Positions 36,251 through 48,610 of a DNA stretch of 64,000 bases are shown piece by piece; the stretch's first letter is position 1, and every line of letters begins with the position of its first letter. Source of the stretch: Lasioglossum baleicum (Eukaryota; Arthropoda; Insecta; Hymenoptera; Halictidae); assembly GCF_051020765.1 (NCBI RefSeq), contig NW_027469294.1:124001-188000 (forward strand), written 5' to 3'. The position numbers and the translations under genes are program-made. The notes beneath the pieces are model-generated. The model did not search any database. It saw only the letters and a program-made list of their open reading frames with translations, and was not told where the DNA came from.

Positions 36251-38295
36251 CGAGCACAAACACGTGCGAGGTTTTGTGGGATGCGCATGCGCAGGTTTTT
36301 TGGGATGCGCATGCGCAGGTTTTTTGGGATGCGCATGGCTAGTCGAGCAAAAACACGTGCGAGAGGATGCATCCCGCAGGCTAGCCGAGCAAAAACACGT
36401 GCGAGAGGATGAATCCCGCAGGCTAGTCGAGTAAAAACACGTGCGAGGTTTTGTGGGATGCGCATGCGCAGGTTTTGTGGGATGCGCATGCGCAGGTTTT
36501 TTGGGATGCGCATGCGCAGGTTTTTTGGGATGCGCATGGCTAGTCGAGGAAAAACACGTGCGAGAGGATGCATCCCGCAGGCTAGCCGAGTAAAAACACG
36601 TGCGAGAGGATGAATCCCGCAGGCTAGTCGAGTAAAAACACGTGCGAGGTTTTGTGGGATGCGCATGCGCAGGTTTTGTGGGATGCGCATGCGCAGGTTT
36701 TTTGGGATGCGCATGCGCAGGTTTTTTGGGATGCGCATGGCTAGTCGAGGAAAAACACGTGCGAGAGGATGCATCCCGCAGGCTAGTCGAGCAAAAACAC
36801 GTGTGAGAGGATGCATCCCGCAGGCTAGTCGAGCACAAACACGTGCGAGGTTTTGTGGGATGCGCATGCGCAGGTTTTTTGGGATGCGCATGGCTAGTCG
36901 AGCAAAAACACGTGCGAGAGGATGCATCCCGCAGGCTAGTCGAGTAGAAACACGTGCGAGAGGATGCATCCCGCAGGCTAGTCGAGCACAAACACGTGCG
37001 AGGTTTTGTGGGATGCGCATGCGCAGGTTTTTTGGGATGCGCATGGCTAGTCGAGCAAAAACACGTGCGAGAGGATGCATCCCGCAGGCTAGTCGAGTAG
37101 AAACACGTGCGAGAGGATGCATCCCGCAGGCTAGTCGAGTAAAAACACGTGCGAGGTTTTGTGGGATGCGCATGCGCAGGTTTTGTGGGATGCGCATGCG
37201 CAGGTTTTTTGGGATGCGCATGGCTAGTCGAGCAAAAACACGTGCGAGAGGATGCATCCCGCAGGCTAGTCGAGTAAAAACACGTGCGAGAGGATGCGTC
37301 CCGCAGGCTAGTCGAGCAAAAACACGTGCGTGAGGATGCATCCCGCAGGCTAGTCGAGCAAAAACACGTGCGAGAGGATGAATCCCGCAGGCTAGTCGAG
37401 TAAAAACACGTGCGAGGTTTTGTGGGATGCGCATGCGCAGGTTTTGTGGGATGCGCATGCGCAGGTTTTTTGGGATGCGCATGCGCAGATTTTTTAGGAT
37501 GCGCATGGCTAGTCGAGGAAAAACACGTGCGAGAGGATGCATCCCGCAGGCTAGCCGAGTAAAAACACGTGCGAGAGGATGCATCCCGCAGGCTAGTCGA
37601 GCAAAAACACGTGCGAGAGGATGAATCCCGCAGGCTAGTCGAGTAAAAACACGTGCGAGGTTTTGTGGGATGCGCATGCGCAGGTTTTGTGGGATGCGCA
37701 TGCGCAGGTTTTTTGGGATGCGCATGCGCAGGTTTTTTGGGATGCGCATGGCTAGTCGAGGAAAAACACGTGCGAGAGGATGCATCCCGCAGGCTAGTCG
37801 AGTAAAAATACGTGCGAGAGGATGCATCCCGCAGGCTAGTTGAGTAAAAACACGTGCGAGGTTTTGTGGGATGCGCATGCGTAGGTTTTGTGGGATGCGC
37901 ATGCGCAGGTTTTTTGGGATGCGCATGCGCAGGTTTTTTGGGATGCGCATGGCTAGTCGAGCAAAAACACGTGCGAGAGGATGCATCCCGCAGGCTAGTC
38001 GAGTAAAAACACGTGCGAGAGGATGCATCCCGCAGGCTAGTCGAGCAAAAACACGTGCGAGAGGATGCATCCCGCAGGCTAGTCGAGTAAAAACACGTGC
38101 GAGAGGATGCATCCCGCAGGCTAGTCGAGTAAAAACACGTGCGAGGTTTTGTGGGATGCGCATGCGCAGGTTTTTTGGGATGCGCATGGCTAGTCGAGGA
38201 AAAACACGTGCGAGAGGATGCATCCCGCAGGCTAGCCGAGTAAAAACACGTGCGAGAGGATGCATCCCGCAGGCTAGTCGAGCAAAAACACGTGC
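35335..38295 (+). repeat. Block M (about 3-4.4 kb HOR), copy 1
   Basis: The module order matches 39,718-42,525 at offsets of 4,383, then 4,425, then 4,230 bp, each change being a whole number of modules. Markers are cttgcgtag (35,434), gcatacc, tagaaac twice in succession, and the gcatgcgtag B unit (37,873). Private variants include gatgcgtccc with gcgtgagg near 37,297-37,330 and agattttttaggatg near 37,490. Confidence 0.8.
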
Positions 38296-39717
38296 GAGAG
38301 GATGCATCCCGCAGGCTAGTCGAGCAAAAACACGTGCGAGGTTTTGTGGGATGCGCATGCGCAGGTTTTGTGGGATGCGCATGCGCAGGTTTTTTGGGAT
38401 GCGCATGCGCAGGTTTTTTGGGATGCGCATGGCTAGTCGAGGAAAAACACGTGCGAGAGGATGCATCCCGCAGGCTAGTCGAGTAAAAACACGTGCGAGA
38501 GGATGCATCCCGCAGGCTAGTCGAGCAAAAACACGTGTGAGAGGATGCATCCCGCAGGTTAGTCGAGCACAAACACGTGCGAGGTTTTGTGGGATGCGCA
38601 TGCGCAGGTTTTTTGGGATGCGCATGCGCAGGTTTTTTGGGATGCGCATGGCTAGTCGAGCAAAAACACGTGCGAGAGGATGCATCCCGCAGGCTAGTCG
38701 AGTAGAAACACGTGCGAGAGGATGCATCCCGCAGGCTAGTCGAGTAAAAACACGTGCGAGGTTTTGTGGGATGCGCATGCGCAGGTTTTGTGGGATGCGC
38801 ATGCGCAGGTTTTTTGGGATGCGCATGGCTAGTCGAGCAAAAACACGTGCGAGAGGATGCATCCCGCAGGCTAGTCGAGTAAAAACACGTGCGAGAGGAT
38901 GCATCCCGCAGGCTAGTCGAGCAAAAACACGTGCGAGAGGATGAATCCCGCAGGCTAGTCGAGTAAAAACACGTGCGAGGTTTTGTGGGATGCGCATGCG
39001 CAGGTTTTGTGGGATGCGCATGCGCAGGTTTTTTGGGATGCGCATGCGCAGGTTTTTTGGGATGCGCATGGCTAGTCGAGCAAAAACACGTGCGAGAGGA
39101 TGCATCCCGCAGGCTAGTCGAGTAGAAACACGTGCGAGAGGATGCATCCCGCAGGCTAGTCGAGCACAAACACGTGCGAGGTTTTGTGGGATGCGCATGC
39201 GCAGGTTTTGTGGGATGCGCATGCGCAGATTTTTTGGGATGCGCATGGCTAGTCGAGCAAAAACACGTGCGAGAGGATGCATCCCGCAGGCTAGTCGAGC
39301 AAAAACACGTGCGAGAGGATGCATCCCGCAGGCTAGTCGATCAAAAACACGTGCGAGAGGATGAATCCCGCAGGCTAGTCGAGTAAAAACACGTGCGAGG
39401 TTTTGTGGGATGCGCATGCGCAGGTTTTGTGGGATGCGCATGCGCAGGTTTTTTGGGATGCGCATGCGCAGGTTTTTTGGGATGCGCATGGCTAGTCGAG
39501 GAAAAACACGTGCGAGAGGATGCATCCCGCAGGCTAGCCGAGTAAAAACACGTGCGAGAGGATGCATCCCGCAGGCTAGTCGAGCAAAAACACGTGCGAG
39601 AGGATGAATCCCGCAGGCTAGTCGAGTAAAAACACGTGCGAGGTTTTGTGGGATGCGCATGCGCAGGTTTTGTGGGATGCGCATGCGCAGGTTTTTTGGG
39701 ATGCGCATGCGCAGGTT
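38296..39717 (+). repeat. Mosaic HOR segment between Block M copies 1 and 2
   Basis: Contains parts recognisable from elsewhere. The left part resembles 18,060-18,500 and 33,060-33,500, with the gcaggttag junction near 38,555. The right part resembles 8,787-9,240 and 28,085-28,540, with the agattttttggg B unit near 39,228 and a private gtcgatcaaaaac near 39,336. It is pieced together from known modules and has no new sequence. Confidence 0.75.
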
Positions 39718-42525
39718 TTTTGGGATGCGCATGGCTAGTCGAGGAAAAACACGTGCGAGAGGATGCATCCCGCAGGCTAGTTGAGTAAAAACACGTGCGA
39801 GGTTTTGTGGGATGCGCTTGCGTAGGTTTTGTGGGATGCGCATGCGCAGGTTTTTTGGGATGCGCATGCGCAGGTTTTTTGGGATGCGCATGGCTAGTCG
39901 AGCAAAAACACGTGCGAGAGGATGCATCCCGCAGGCTAGTCGAGTAAAAACACGTGCGAGAGGATGCATCCCGCAGGCTAGTCGAGTAAAAACACGTGCG
40001 AGGTTTTGTGGGATGCGCATGCGCAGGTTTTGTGGGATGCGCATGCGCAGGTTTTTTGGGATGCGCATGGCTAGTCGAGCAAAAACACGTGCGAGAGGAT
40101 GCATACCGCAGGCTAGTCGAGCAAAAACACGTGCGAGAGGATGCATCCCGCAGGCTAGTCGAGTAAAAACACGTGCGAGAGGATGCATCCCGCAGGCTAG
40201 TCGAGCAAAAACACGTGTGAGAGGATGCATCCCGCAGGCTAGTCGAGCACAAACACGTGCGAGGTTTTGTGGGATGCGCATGCGCAGGTTTTTTGGGATG
40301 CGCATGGCTAGTCGAGCAAAAACACGTGCGAGAGGATGCATCCCGCAGGCTAGTCGAGTAGAAACACGTGCGAGAGGATGCATCCCGCAGGCTAGTCGAG
40401 TAAAAACACGTGCGAGGTTTTGTGGGATGCGCATGCGCAGGTTTTTTGGGATGCGCATGGCTAGTCGAGCAAAAACACGTGCGAGAGGATGCATCCCGCA
40501 GGCTAGTCGAGCAAAAACACGTGCGAGAGGATGCATCCCGCAGGCTAGTCGAGTAAAAACTCGTGCGAGAGGATGCATCCCGCAGGCTAGTCGAGCAAAA
40601 ACACGTGTGAGAGGATGCATCCCGCAGGCTAGTCGAGCACAAACACGTGCGAGGTTTTGTGGGATGCGCATGCGCAGGTTTTTTGGGATGCGCATGCGCA
40701 GGTTTTTTGGGATGCGCATGGCTAGTCGAGCAAAAACACGTGCGAGAGGATGCATCCCGCAGGCTAGTCGAGCAAAAACACGTGCGAGAGGATGAATCCC
40801 GCAGGCTAGTCGAGTAAAAACACGTGCGAGGTTTTGTGGGATGCGCATTCGCAGGTTTTGTGGGATGCGCATGCGCAGGTTTTTTGGGATGCGCATGCGC
40901 AGGTTTTTTGGGATGCGCATGGCTAGTCGAGGAAAAACACGTGCGAGAGGATGCATCCCGCAGGCTAGCCGAGTAAAAACACGTGCGAGAGGATGCATCC
41001 CGCAGGCTAGTCGAGCAAAAACACGTGCGAGAGGATGAATCCCGCAGGCTAGTCGAGTAAAAACACGTGCGAGGTTTTGTGGGATGCGCATGCGCAGGTT
41101 TTGTGGGATGCGCATGCGCAGGTTTTTTGGGATGCGCATGCGCAGGTTTTTTGGGATGCGCATGGCTAGTCGAGGAAAAACACGTGCGAGAGGATGCATC
41201 CCGCAGGCTAGTCGAGTAAAAACACTTGCGAGAGGATGCATCCCGCAGGCTAGTCGAGCAAAAACACGTGTGAGAGGATGCATCCCGCAGGCTAGTCGAG
41301 CACAAACACGTGCAAGGTTTTGTGGGATGCGCATGCGCAGGTTTTTTGGGATGCGCATGCGCAGGTTTTTTGGGATGCGCATGGCTAGTCGAGCAAAAAC
41401 ACGTGCGAGAGGATGCATCCCGCAGGCTAGTCGAGTAGAAACACGTGCGAGAGGATGCATCCCGCAGGCTAGTCGAGCACAAACACGTGCGAGGTTTTGT
41501 GGGATGCGCATGCGCAGGTTTTTTGGGATGCGCATGCGCAGGTTTTTTGGGATGCGCATGGCTAGTCGAGCAAAAACACGTGCGAGAGGATGCATCCCGC
41601 AGGCTAGTCGAGTAGAAACACGTGCGAGAGGATGCATCCCGCAGGCTAGTCGAGTAAAAACACGTGCGAGGTTTTGTGGGATGCGCATGCGCAGGTTTTG
41701 TGGGATGCGCATGCGCATGTTTTTTGGGATGCGCATGGCTAGTCGAGCAAAAACACGTGCGAGAGGATGCATCCCGCAGGCTAGTAGAGTAAAAACACGT
41801 GCGAGAGGATGCATCCCGCAGGCTAGTCGAGCAAAAACACGAGCGAGAGGATGAATCCCGCAGGCTAGTCGAGTAAAAACACGTGCGAGGTTTTGTGGGA
41901 TGCGCATGCGCAGGTTTTGTGGGATGCGCATGCGCAGGTTTTTTGGGATGCGCATGCGCAGGTTTTTTGGGATGCGCATGGCTAGTCGAGGAAAAACACG
42001 TGCGAGAGGATGCATCCCGCAGGCTAGTCGAGTAAAAATACGTGCGGGAGGATGCATCCCGCAGGCTAGTTGAGTAAAAACACGTGCGAGGTTTTGTGGG
42101 ATGCGCATGCGTAGGTTTTGTGGGATGCGCATGCGCAGGTTTTTTGGGATGCGCATGCGCAGGTTTTTTGGGATGCGCATGGCTAGTCGAGCAAAAACAC
42201 GTGCGAGAGGATGCATCCCGCAGGCTAGTCGAGTAAAAACACGTGCGAGAGGATGCATCCCGCAGGCTAGTCGAGCAAAAACACGTGCGAGAGGATGCAT
42301 CCCGCAGGCTAGTCGAGTAAAAACACGTGCGAGAGGATGCATCCCGCAGGCTAGTCGAGTAAAAACACGTGCGAGGTTTTGTGGGATGCGCATGCGCAGG
42401 TTTTTTGGGATGCGCATGGCTAGTCGAGGAAAAACACGTGCGAGAGGATGCATCCCGCAGGCTAGCCGAGTAAAAACACGTGCGAGAGGATGCATCCCGC
42501 AGGCTAGTCGAGCAAAAACACGTGC
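39718..42525 (+). repeat. Block M, copy 2
   Basis: Second copy, with cttgcgtag at 39,817 and gcatgcgtag at 42,103. Private variants are gcattcgcag (40,848), aaaacacttgcg (41,222), gtgcaaggttt (41,312), gcatgcgcatgtt (41,715) and gctagtagag (41,782). The scatter of private substitutions is clearly higher than in the 2,067-bp HORs. Confidence 0.8.
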
Positions 42526-45500
42526 GAGAGGATGAATCCCGCAGGCTAGTCGAGTAAAAACACGTGCGAGGTTTTGTGGGATGCGCATGCGCAGGTTTTT
42601 TGGGATGCGCATGCGCAGGTTTTTTGGGATGCGCATGGCTAGTCGAGGAAAAACACGTGCGAGAGGATGCATCCCGCAGGCTAGTCGAGTAAAAACACGT
42701 GCGAGAGGATGCATCCCGCAGGCTAGTCGAGCAAAAACACGTGTGAGAGGATGCATCCCGCAGGCTAGTCGAGCACAAACACGTGCGAGGTTTTGTGGGA
42801 TGCGCATGCGCAGGTTTTTTGGGATGCGCATGCGCAGGTTTTTTGGGATGCGCATGGCTAGTCGAGCAAAAACACGTGCGAGAGGATGCATCCCGCAGGC
42901 TAGTCGAGTAGAAACACGTGCGAGAGGATGCATCCCGCAGGCTAGTCGAGTAAAAACACGTGCGAGGTTTTGTGGGATGCGCATGCGCAGGTTTTGTGGG
43001 ATGCGCATGCGCAGGTTTTTTGGGATGCGCATGGCTAGTCGAGCAAAAACACGTGCGAGAGGATGCATCCCGCAGGCTAGTCGAGTAAAAACACGTGCGA
43101 GAGGATGCATCCCGCAGGCTAGTCGAGCAAAAACACGTGCGAGAGGATGCATCCCGCAGGCTAGTCGAGCAAAAACACGTGCGAGAGGATGAATCCCGCA
43201 GGCTAGTCGAGCAAAAACACGTGCGAGAGGATGCATCCCGCAGGCTAGTCGAGTAAAAACACGTGCGAGGTTTTGTGGATGCGCATGCGCAGGTTTTGTG
43301 GGATGCGCATGCGCAGGTTTTGTGGGATGCGCATGCGCAGGTTTTTTGGGATGCGCATGGCTAGTCGAGGAAAAACACGTGCGAGAGGATGCATCCCGCA
43401 GGCTAGTCGAGTAAAAATACGTGCGAGAGGATGCATCCCGCAGGCTAGTTGAGTAAAAACACGTGCGAGGTTTTGTGGGATGCGCTTGCGTAGGTTTTGT
43501 GGGATGCGCATGCGCAGGTTTTTTGGGATGCGCATGCGCAGGTTTTTTGGGATGCGCATGGCTAGTCGAGCAAAAACACGTGCGAGAGGATGCATCCCGT
43601 AGGCTAGTCGAGTAAAAACACGTGCGAGAGGATGCATCCCGCAGGCTAGTCGAGTAAAAACACGTGCGAGGTTTTGTGGGATGCGCATGCGCAGGTTTTG
43701 TGGGATGCGCATGCGCAGGTTTTGTGGGATGCGCATGCGCAGGTTTTTTGGGATGCGCATGGCTAGTCGAGCAAAAACACGTGCGAGAGGATGCATACCG
43801 CAGGCTAGTCGAGCAAAAACACGTGCGAGAGGATGCATCCCGCAGGCTAGTCGAGTAAAAACACGTGCGAGAGGATGCATCCCGCAGGCTACTCGAGCAA
43901 AAACACGTGTGAGAGGATGCATCCCGCAGGCTAGTCGAGCACAAACACGTGCGAGGTTTTGTGGGATGCGCATGCGCAGGTTTTTTGGGATGCGCATGGC
44001 TAGTCGAGCAAAAACACGTGCGAGAGGATGCATCCCGCAGGCTAGTCGAGTAGAAACACGTGCGAGAGGATGCATCCCGCAGGCTAGTCGAGTAAAAACA
44101 CGTGCGAGGTTTTGTGGGATGCGCATGCGCAGGTTTTTTGGGATGCGCATGGCTAGTCGAGCAAAAACACGTGCGAGAGGATGCATCCCGCAGGCTAGTC
44201 GAGCAAAAACACGTGCGAGAGGATGCATCCCGCAGGCTAGTCGAGTAAAAACACGTGCGAGAGGATGCATCCCGCAGGCTAGTCGAGCAAAAACACGTGT
44301 GAGAGGATGCATCCCGCAGGCTAGTCGAGCACAAACACGTGCGAGGTTTTGTGGGATGCGCATGCGCAGGTTTTTTGGGATGCGCATGCGCAGGTTTTTT
44401 GGGATGCGCATGGCTAGTCGAGCAAAAACACGTGCGAGAGGATGCGTCCCGCAGGCTAGTCGAGCAAAAACACGTGCGAGAGGATGCATCCCGCAGGCTA
44501 GTCGAGCAAAAACACGTGCGAGAGGATGAATCCCGCAGGCTAGTCGAGTAAAAACACGTGCGAGGTTTTGTGCGATGCGCATGCGCAGGTTTTGTGGGAT
44601 GCGCATGCGCAGGTTTTTTGGGATGCGCATGGCTAGTCGAGGAAAAACACGTGCGAGAGGATGCATCCCGCACGCTAGCCGAGTAAAAACACGTGCGAGA
44701 GGATGCATCCCGCAGGCTAGTCGAGCAAAAACACGTGCGAGAGGATGAATCCCGCAGGCTAGTCGAGTAAAAACACGTGCGAGGTTTTGTGGGATGCGCA
44801 TGCGCAGGTTTTTTGGGATGCGCATGCGCAGGTTTTTTGGGATGCGCATGCGCAGGTTTTTTGGGATGCGCATGGCTAGTCGAGGAAAAACACGTGCGAG
44901 AGGATGCATCCCGCAGGCTAGTCGAGTAAAAATACGTGCGAGAGGATGCATCCCGCAGGCTAGTTGAGTAAAAACACGTGCGAGGTTTTGTGGGATGCGC
45001 ATGCGTAGGTTTTGTGGGATGCGCATGCGCAGGTTTTTTGGGATGCGCATGCGCAGGTTTTTTGGGATGCGCATGGCTAGTCGAGCAAAAACACGTGCGA
45101 GAGGATGCATCCCGCAGGCTAGTCGAGTAAAAACACGTGCGAGAGGATGCATCCCGCAGGCTAGTCGAGCAAAAACACGTGCGAGAGGATGCATCCCGCT
45201 GGCTAGTCGAGTAAAAACACGTGCGAGAGGGTGCATCCCGCAGGCTAGTCGAGTAAAAACACGTGCGAGGTTTTGTGGGATGCGCTTGCGCAGGTTTTTT
45301 GGGATGCGCATGGCTAGTCGAGCAAAAACACGTGCGAGAGGATGCATCCCGCAGGGTAGTCGAGTAAAAACACGTGCGAGAGGATGCATCCCGCAGGCTA
45401 GTCGAGTAAAAACACGTGCGAGAGGATGCATCCCGCAGGTTAGTCGAGCAAAAACACGTGCGAGAGGATGCATCCCGCAGGCTAGTCGAGTAAAAACACG

Positions 45501-45529
45501 TGCGAGAGGATGCATCCCGCAGGCTAGTT
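42526..45529 (+). repeat. Mosaic HOR segment, transition to the right-hand variant set
   Basis: The segment runs from Block M-like order into blocks with gcatacc, gctactcgagc (43,890), gatgcgtccc (44,441) and a tgtgcgatgcg B unit (44,570). From about 44,995 it has the gcatgcgtag B unit followed by the variants cccgctggctag (45,195) and gagggtgcatcc (45,227), the latter two shared with 49,251 and 49,283 at offsets of 4,056. A one-base deletion (tgtggatgcg) is at about 43,276. Confidence 0.75.
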
Positions 45530-46330
45530 GAGTAAAAACACGTGCGAGGTTTTGTGGGATGCGCTTGCGTAGGTTTTGTGGGATGCGCATGCGCAGGTTT
45601 TTTGGGATGCGCATGCGCAGGTTTTTTGGGATGCGCATGGCTAGTCGAGCAAAAACACGTGCGAGAGGATGCATCCCGCAGGCTAGTCGAGTAAAAACAC
45701 GTGCGAGAGGATGCATCCCGCAGGCTAGTCGAGCAAAAACACGTGCGAGAGGATGCATCCCGCAGGCTAGTCGAGTAAAAACACGTGCGAGAGGATGCAT
45801 CCCGCAGGCTAGTCGAGTAAAAACACGTGCGAGGTTTTGTGGGATGCGCATGCGCAGGTTTTTTGGGATGCGCATGGCTAGTCGAGCAAAAACACGTGCG
45901 AGAGGATGCATCCCGCAGGGTAGTCGAGTAAAAACACGTGCGAGAGGATGCATCCCGCAGGCTAGTCGAGTAAAAACACGTGCGAGAGGATGCATCCCGC
46001 AGGCTAGTCGAGCAAAAACACGTGCGAGAGGATGCATCCCGCAGGCTAGTCGAGTAAAAACACGTGCGAGAGGATGCATCCCGCAGGCTAGTCGAGTAAA
46101 AACACGTGCGAGGTTTTGTGGGATGCGCATGCGCAGGTTTTGTGGGATGCGCATGCGCAGGTTTTGTGGGATTCGCATGCGCAGGTTTTTTGGGATGCGC
46201 ATGGCTAGTCGAGCAAAAACACGTGCGAGAGGATGCATCCCGCAGGGTAGTCGAGTAAAAACACGTGCGAGAGGATGCATCCCGCAGGCTAGTCGAGTAA
46301 AAACACGTGCGAGGTTTTGTGGGATGCGCA
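45530..46330 (+). repeat. 'gcagggtag' block G, copy 1
   Basis: The order is cttgcgtag B block, five A units, B1-B2, then A units including gcagggtagtcgag (45,912), five more A cores, a B block holding gggattcgcatg (46,171), and a second gcagggtag unit (46,240). The same order recurs at 52,610, 61,506 and 63,466, so it is a right-hand HOR family not seen in the first 44 kb. Confidence 0.82.
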
Positions 46331-47479
46331 TGCGCAGGTTTTTTGGGATGCGCATGGCTAGTCGAGCAAAAACACGTGCGAGAGGATGCATCCCGCAGGC
46401 TAGTCGAGCAAAAACACGTGCGAGAGGATGCATCCCGCAGGCTAGTCGAGTAAAAACACGTGCGAGAGGATGCATCCCGCAGGCTAGTCGAGCAAAAACA
46501 CGTGTGAGAGGATGCATCCCGCAGGCTAGTCGAGCACAATCACGTGCGAGGTTTTGTGGGATGCGCATGCGCAGGTTTTGTGGGATGCGCATGCGCAGGT
46601 TTTTTGGGATGCGCATGGCTAGTCGAGCAAAAACACGTGCGAGAGGATGCATCCCGCAGGCTAGTCGAGTAAAAACACGTGCGAGAGGATGCGTCCCGCA
46701 GGCTAGTCGAGTAAAAACACGTGCGAGGTTTTGTGGGATGCGCTTGCGTAGGTTTTGTGGGATGCGCATGCGCAGGTTTTTTGGGATGCGCATGCGCAGG
46801 TTTTTTGGGATGCGCATGGCTAGTCGAGCAAAAACACGTGCGAGAGGATGCATCCCGCAGGCTAGTCGAGTAAAAACACGTGCGAGAGGATGCATCCCGC
46901 AGGCTAGTCGAGTAAAAACACGTGCGAGGTTTTGTGGGATGCGCATGCGCAGGTTTTGTGGGATGCGCATGCGCAGGTTTTTTGGGATGCGCATGGCTAG
47001 TCGAGCAAAAACACGTGCGAGAGGATGCATACCGCAGGCTAGTCGAGCAAAAACACGTGCGAGAGGATGCATCCCGCAGGCTAGTCGAGTAAAAACACGT
47101 GCGAGAGGATGCATCCCGCAGGCTAGTCGAGCAAAAACACGTGTGAGAGGATGCATCCCGCAGGCTAGTCGAGCACAAACACGTGCGAGGTTTTGTGGGA
47201 TGCGCATGCGCAGGTTTTTTGGGATGCGCATGGCTAGTCGAGCAAAAACACGTGCGAGAGGATGCATCCCGCAGGCTAGTCGAGTAAAAACACGTGCGAG
47301 AGGATGCATCCCGCAGGCTAGTCGAGTAAAAACACGTGCGAGGTTTTGTGGGATGCGCATGCGCAGGTTTTTTGGGATGCGCATGGCTAGTCGAGCAAAA
47401 ACACGTGCGAGAGGATGCATACCGCAGGCTAGTCGAGCAAAAACACGTGCGAGAGGATGCATCCCGCAGGCTAGTCGAG
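46331..47479 (+). repeat. HOR segment shared with 49,840-50,700 and 62,300-63,465
   Basis: Contains the cacaatcacg core (46,535), gatgcgtccc (46,688) and a cttgcgtag B unit, then gcatacc and gtgtgag units. The gatgcgtccc unit recurs at 49,849 (offset 3,161) and near 62,843 in the same context, so three copies of this order exist in the right part of the window. Confidence 0.75.
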
Positions 47480-48610
47480 TAAAAACACGTGCGAGAGGAT
47501 GCATCCCGCAGGCTAGTCGAGCAAAAACACGTGTGAGAGGATGCATCCCGCAGGCTAGTCGAGCACAAACACGTGCGAGGTTTTGTGGGATGCGCATGCG
47601 CAGGTTTTTTGGGATGCGCATGGCTAGTCGAGCAAAAACACGTGCGAGAGGATGCATCCCGCAGGCTAGTCGAGTAGAAACACGTGCGAGAGGATGCATC
47701 CCGCAGGCTAGTCGAGTAAAAACACGTGCGAGGTTTTGTGGGATGCGCATGCGCAGGTTTTTTGGGATGCGCATGGCTAGTCGAGCAAAAACACGTGCGA
47801 GAGGATGCATCCCGCAGGCTAGTCGAGCAAAAACACGTGCGAGAGGATGCATCCCGCAGGCTAGTCGAGTAAAAACACGTGCGAGAGGATGCATCCCACA
47901 GGCTAGTCGAGCAAAAACACGTGTGAGAGGATGCATCCCGCAGGCTAGTCGAGCACAAACACGTGCGAGGTTTTGTGGGATGCGCATGCGCAGGTTTTTT
48001 GGGATGCGCATGCGCAGGTTTTTTGGGATGCGCATGGCTAGTCGAGCAAAAACACGTGCGAGAGGATGCATCCCGCAGGCTAGTCGAGTAGAAACACGTG
48101 CGAGAGGATGCATCCCGCAGGCTAGTCGAGTAAAAACACGTGCGAGGTTTTGTGGGATGCGCATGCGCAGGTTTTGTGGGATGCGCATGCGCAGGTTTTT
48201 TGGGATGCGCAAGCGCAGGTTTTTTGGGATGCGCATGGCTAGTCGAGGAAAAACACGTGCGAGAGGATGCATCCCGCAGGCTAGCCGAGTAAAAATACGT
48301 GCGAGAGGATGCATCCCGCAGGCTAGTTGAGTAAAAACACGTGCGAGGTTTTGTGGGATGCGCTTGCGTAGGTTTTGTGGGATGCGCATGCGCAGGTTTT
48401 TTGGGATGCGCATGCGCAGGTTTTTTGGGATGCGCATGGCTAGTCGAGCAAAAACACGTGCGAGAGGATGCATCCCGCAGGCTAGTCGAGTAAAAACACG
48501 TGCGAGAGGATGCATCCCGCAGGCTAGTCGAGCAAAAACACGTGCGAGAGGATGCATCCCGCAGGCTAGTCGAGTAAAAACACGTGCGAGAGGATGCATC
48601 CCGCAGGCTA
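47480..48610 (+). repeat. 4,281-bp-offset duplication, left copy
   Basis: Matches about 51,760-52,890 at an offset of 4,281, fixed by the unique gcatcccacag variant (47,891 and 52,172). A B unit reads gcgcaagcgcag near 48,209. That variant is shared with 50,982 but not with the 51.8-kb partner, so the exchange between blocks has been patchy. Confidence 0.8.

Larger units (their letters stand above)
16507..46539 (-). other. 10,010-codon stop-free minus-strand frame; satellite by-product, not a gene
   Basis: The frame is open for 30 kb because A (42), linker (18), B (24) and shortened B (21) are all multiples of three and their complements lack stops in two of three frames. It reads as endless STSLRDASSRTCFC/AHAHPTKP, switching to RLACGMHPLARVF/LRMRIPQN where one-base indels change frame. 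Its first codon is TTG, directly after a TGA made by the cacaatcac variant at 46,535-46,543; there is no ATG start there. Substitutions between units are mostly amino-acid changing (Y/C, T/K, F/L, A/T), not third-position. A second frame is open on the same strand from 20,870 to 39,169; others span 1,926-10,514, 51,436-63,960 and 53,765-62,539. I see no signal peptide, domain or promoter. Confidence 0.85.

Noticed and set aside
16507..46539. Giant minus-strand protein of 10,010 residues
   Set aside because: Stop-free only because module lengths are multiples of three. It starts with TTG after a TGA, has no domain, its substitutions are mainly amino-acid changing, and a second minus-strand frame is equally open over the same DNA.
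45559..48330. Plus-strand Arg-rich frame of 923 codons and about a hundred shorter ones (ASRVKTRARGCIPQ / MRMRRFCG)
   Set aside because: Repeated stops arise from gatgaat (TGA) and gttgag (TGA) variants that are themselves ordinary HOR markers. There is no coding bias or recognisable domain. These are translations of the satellite.
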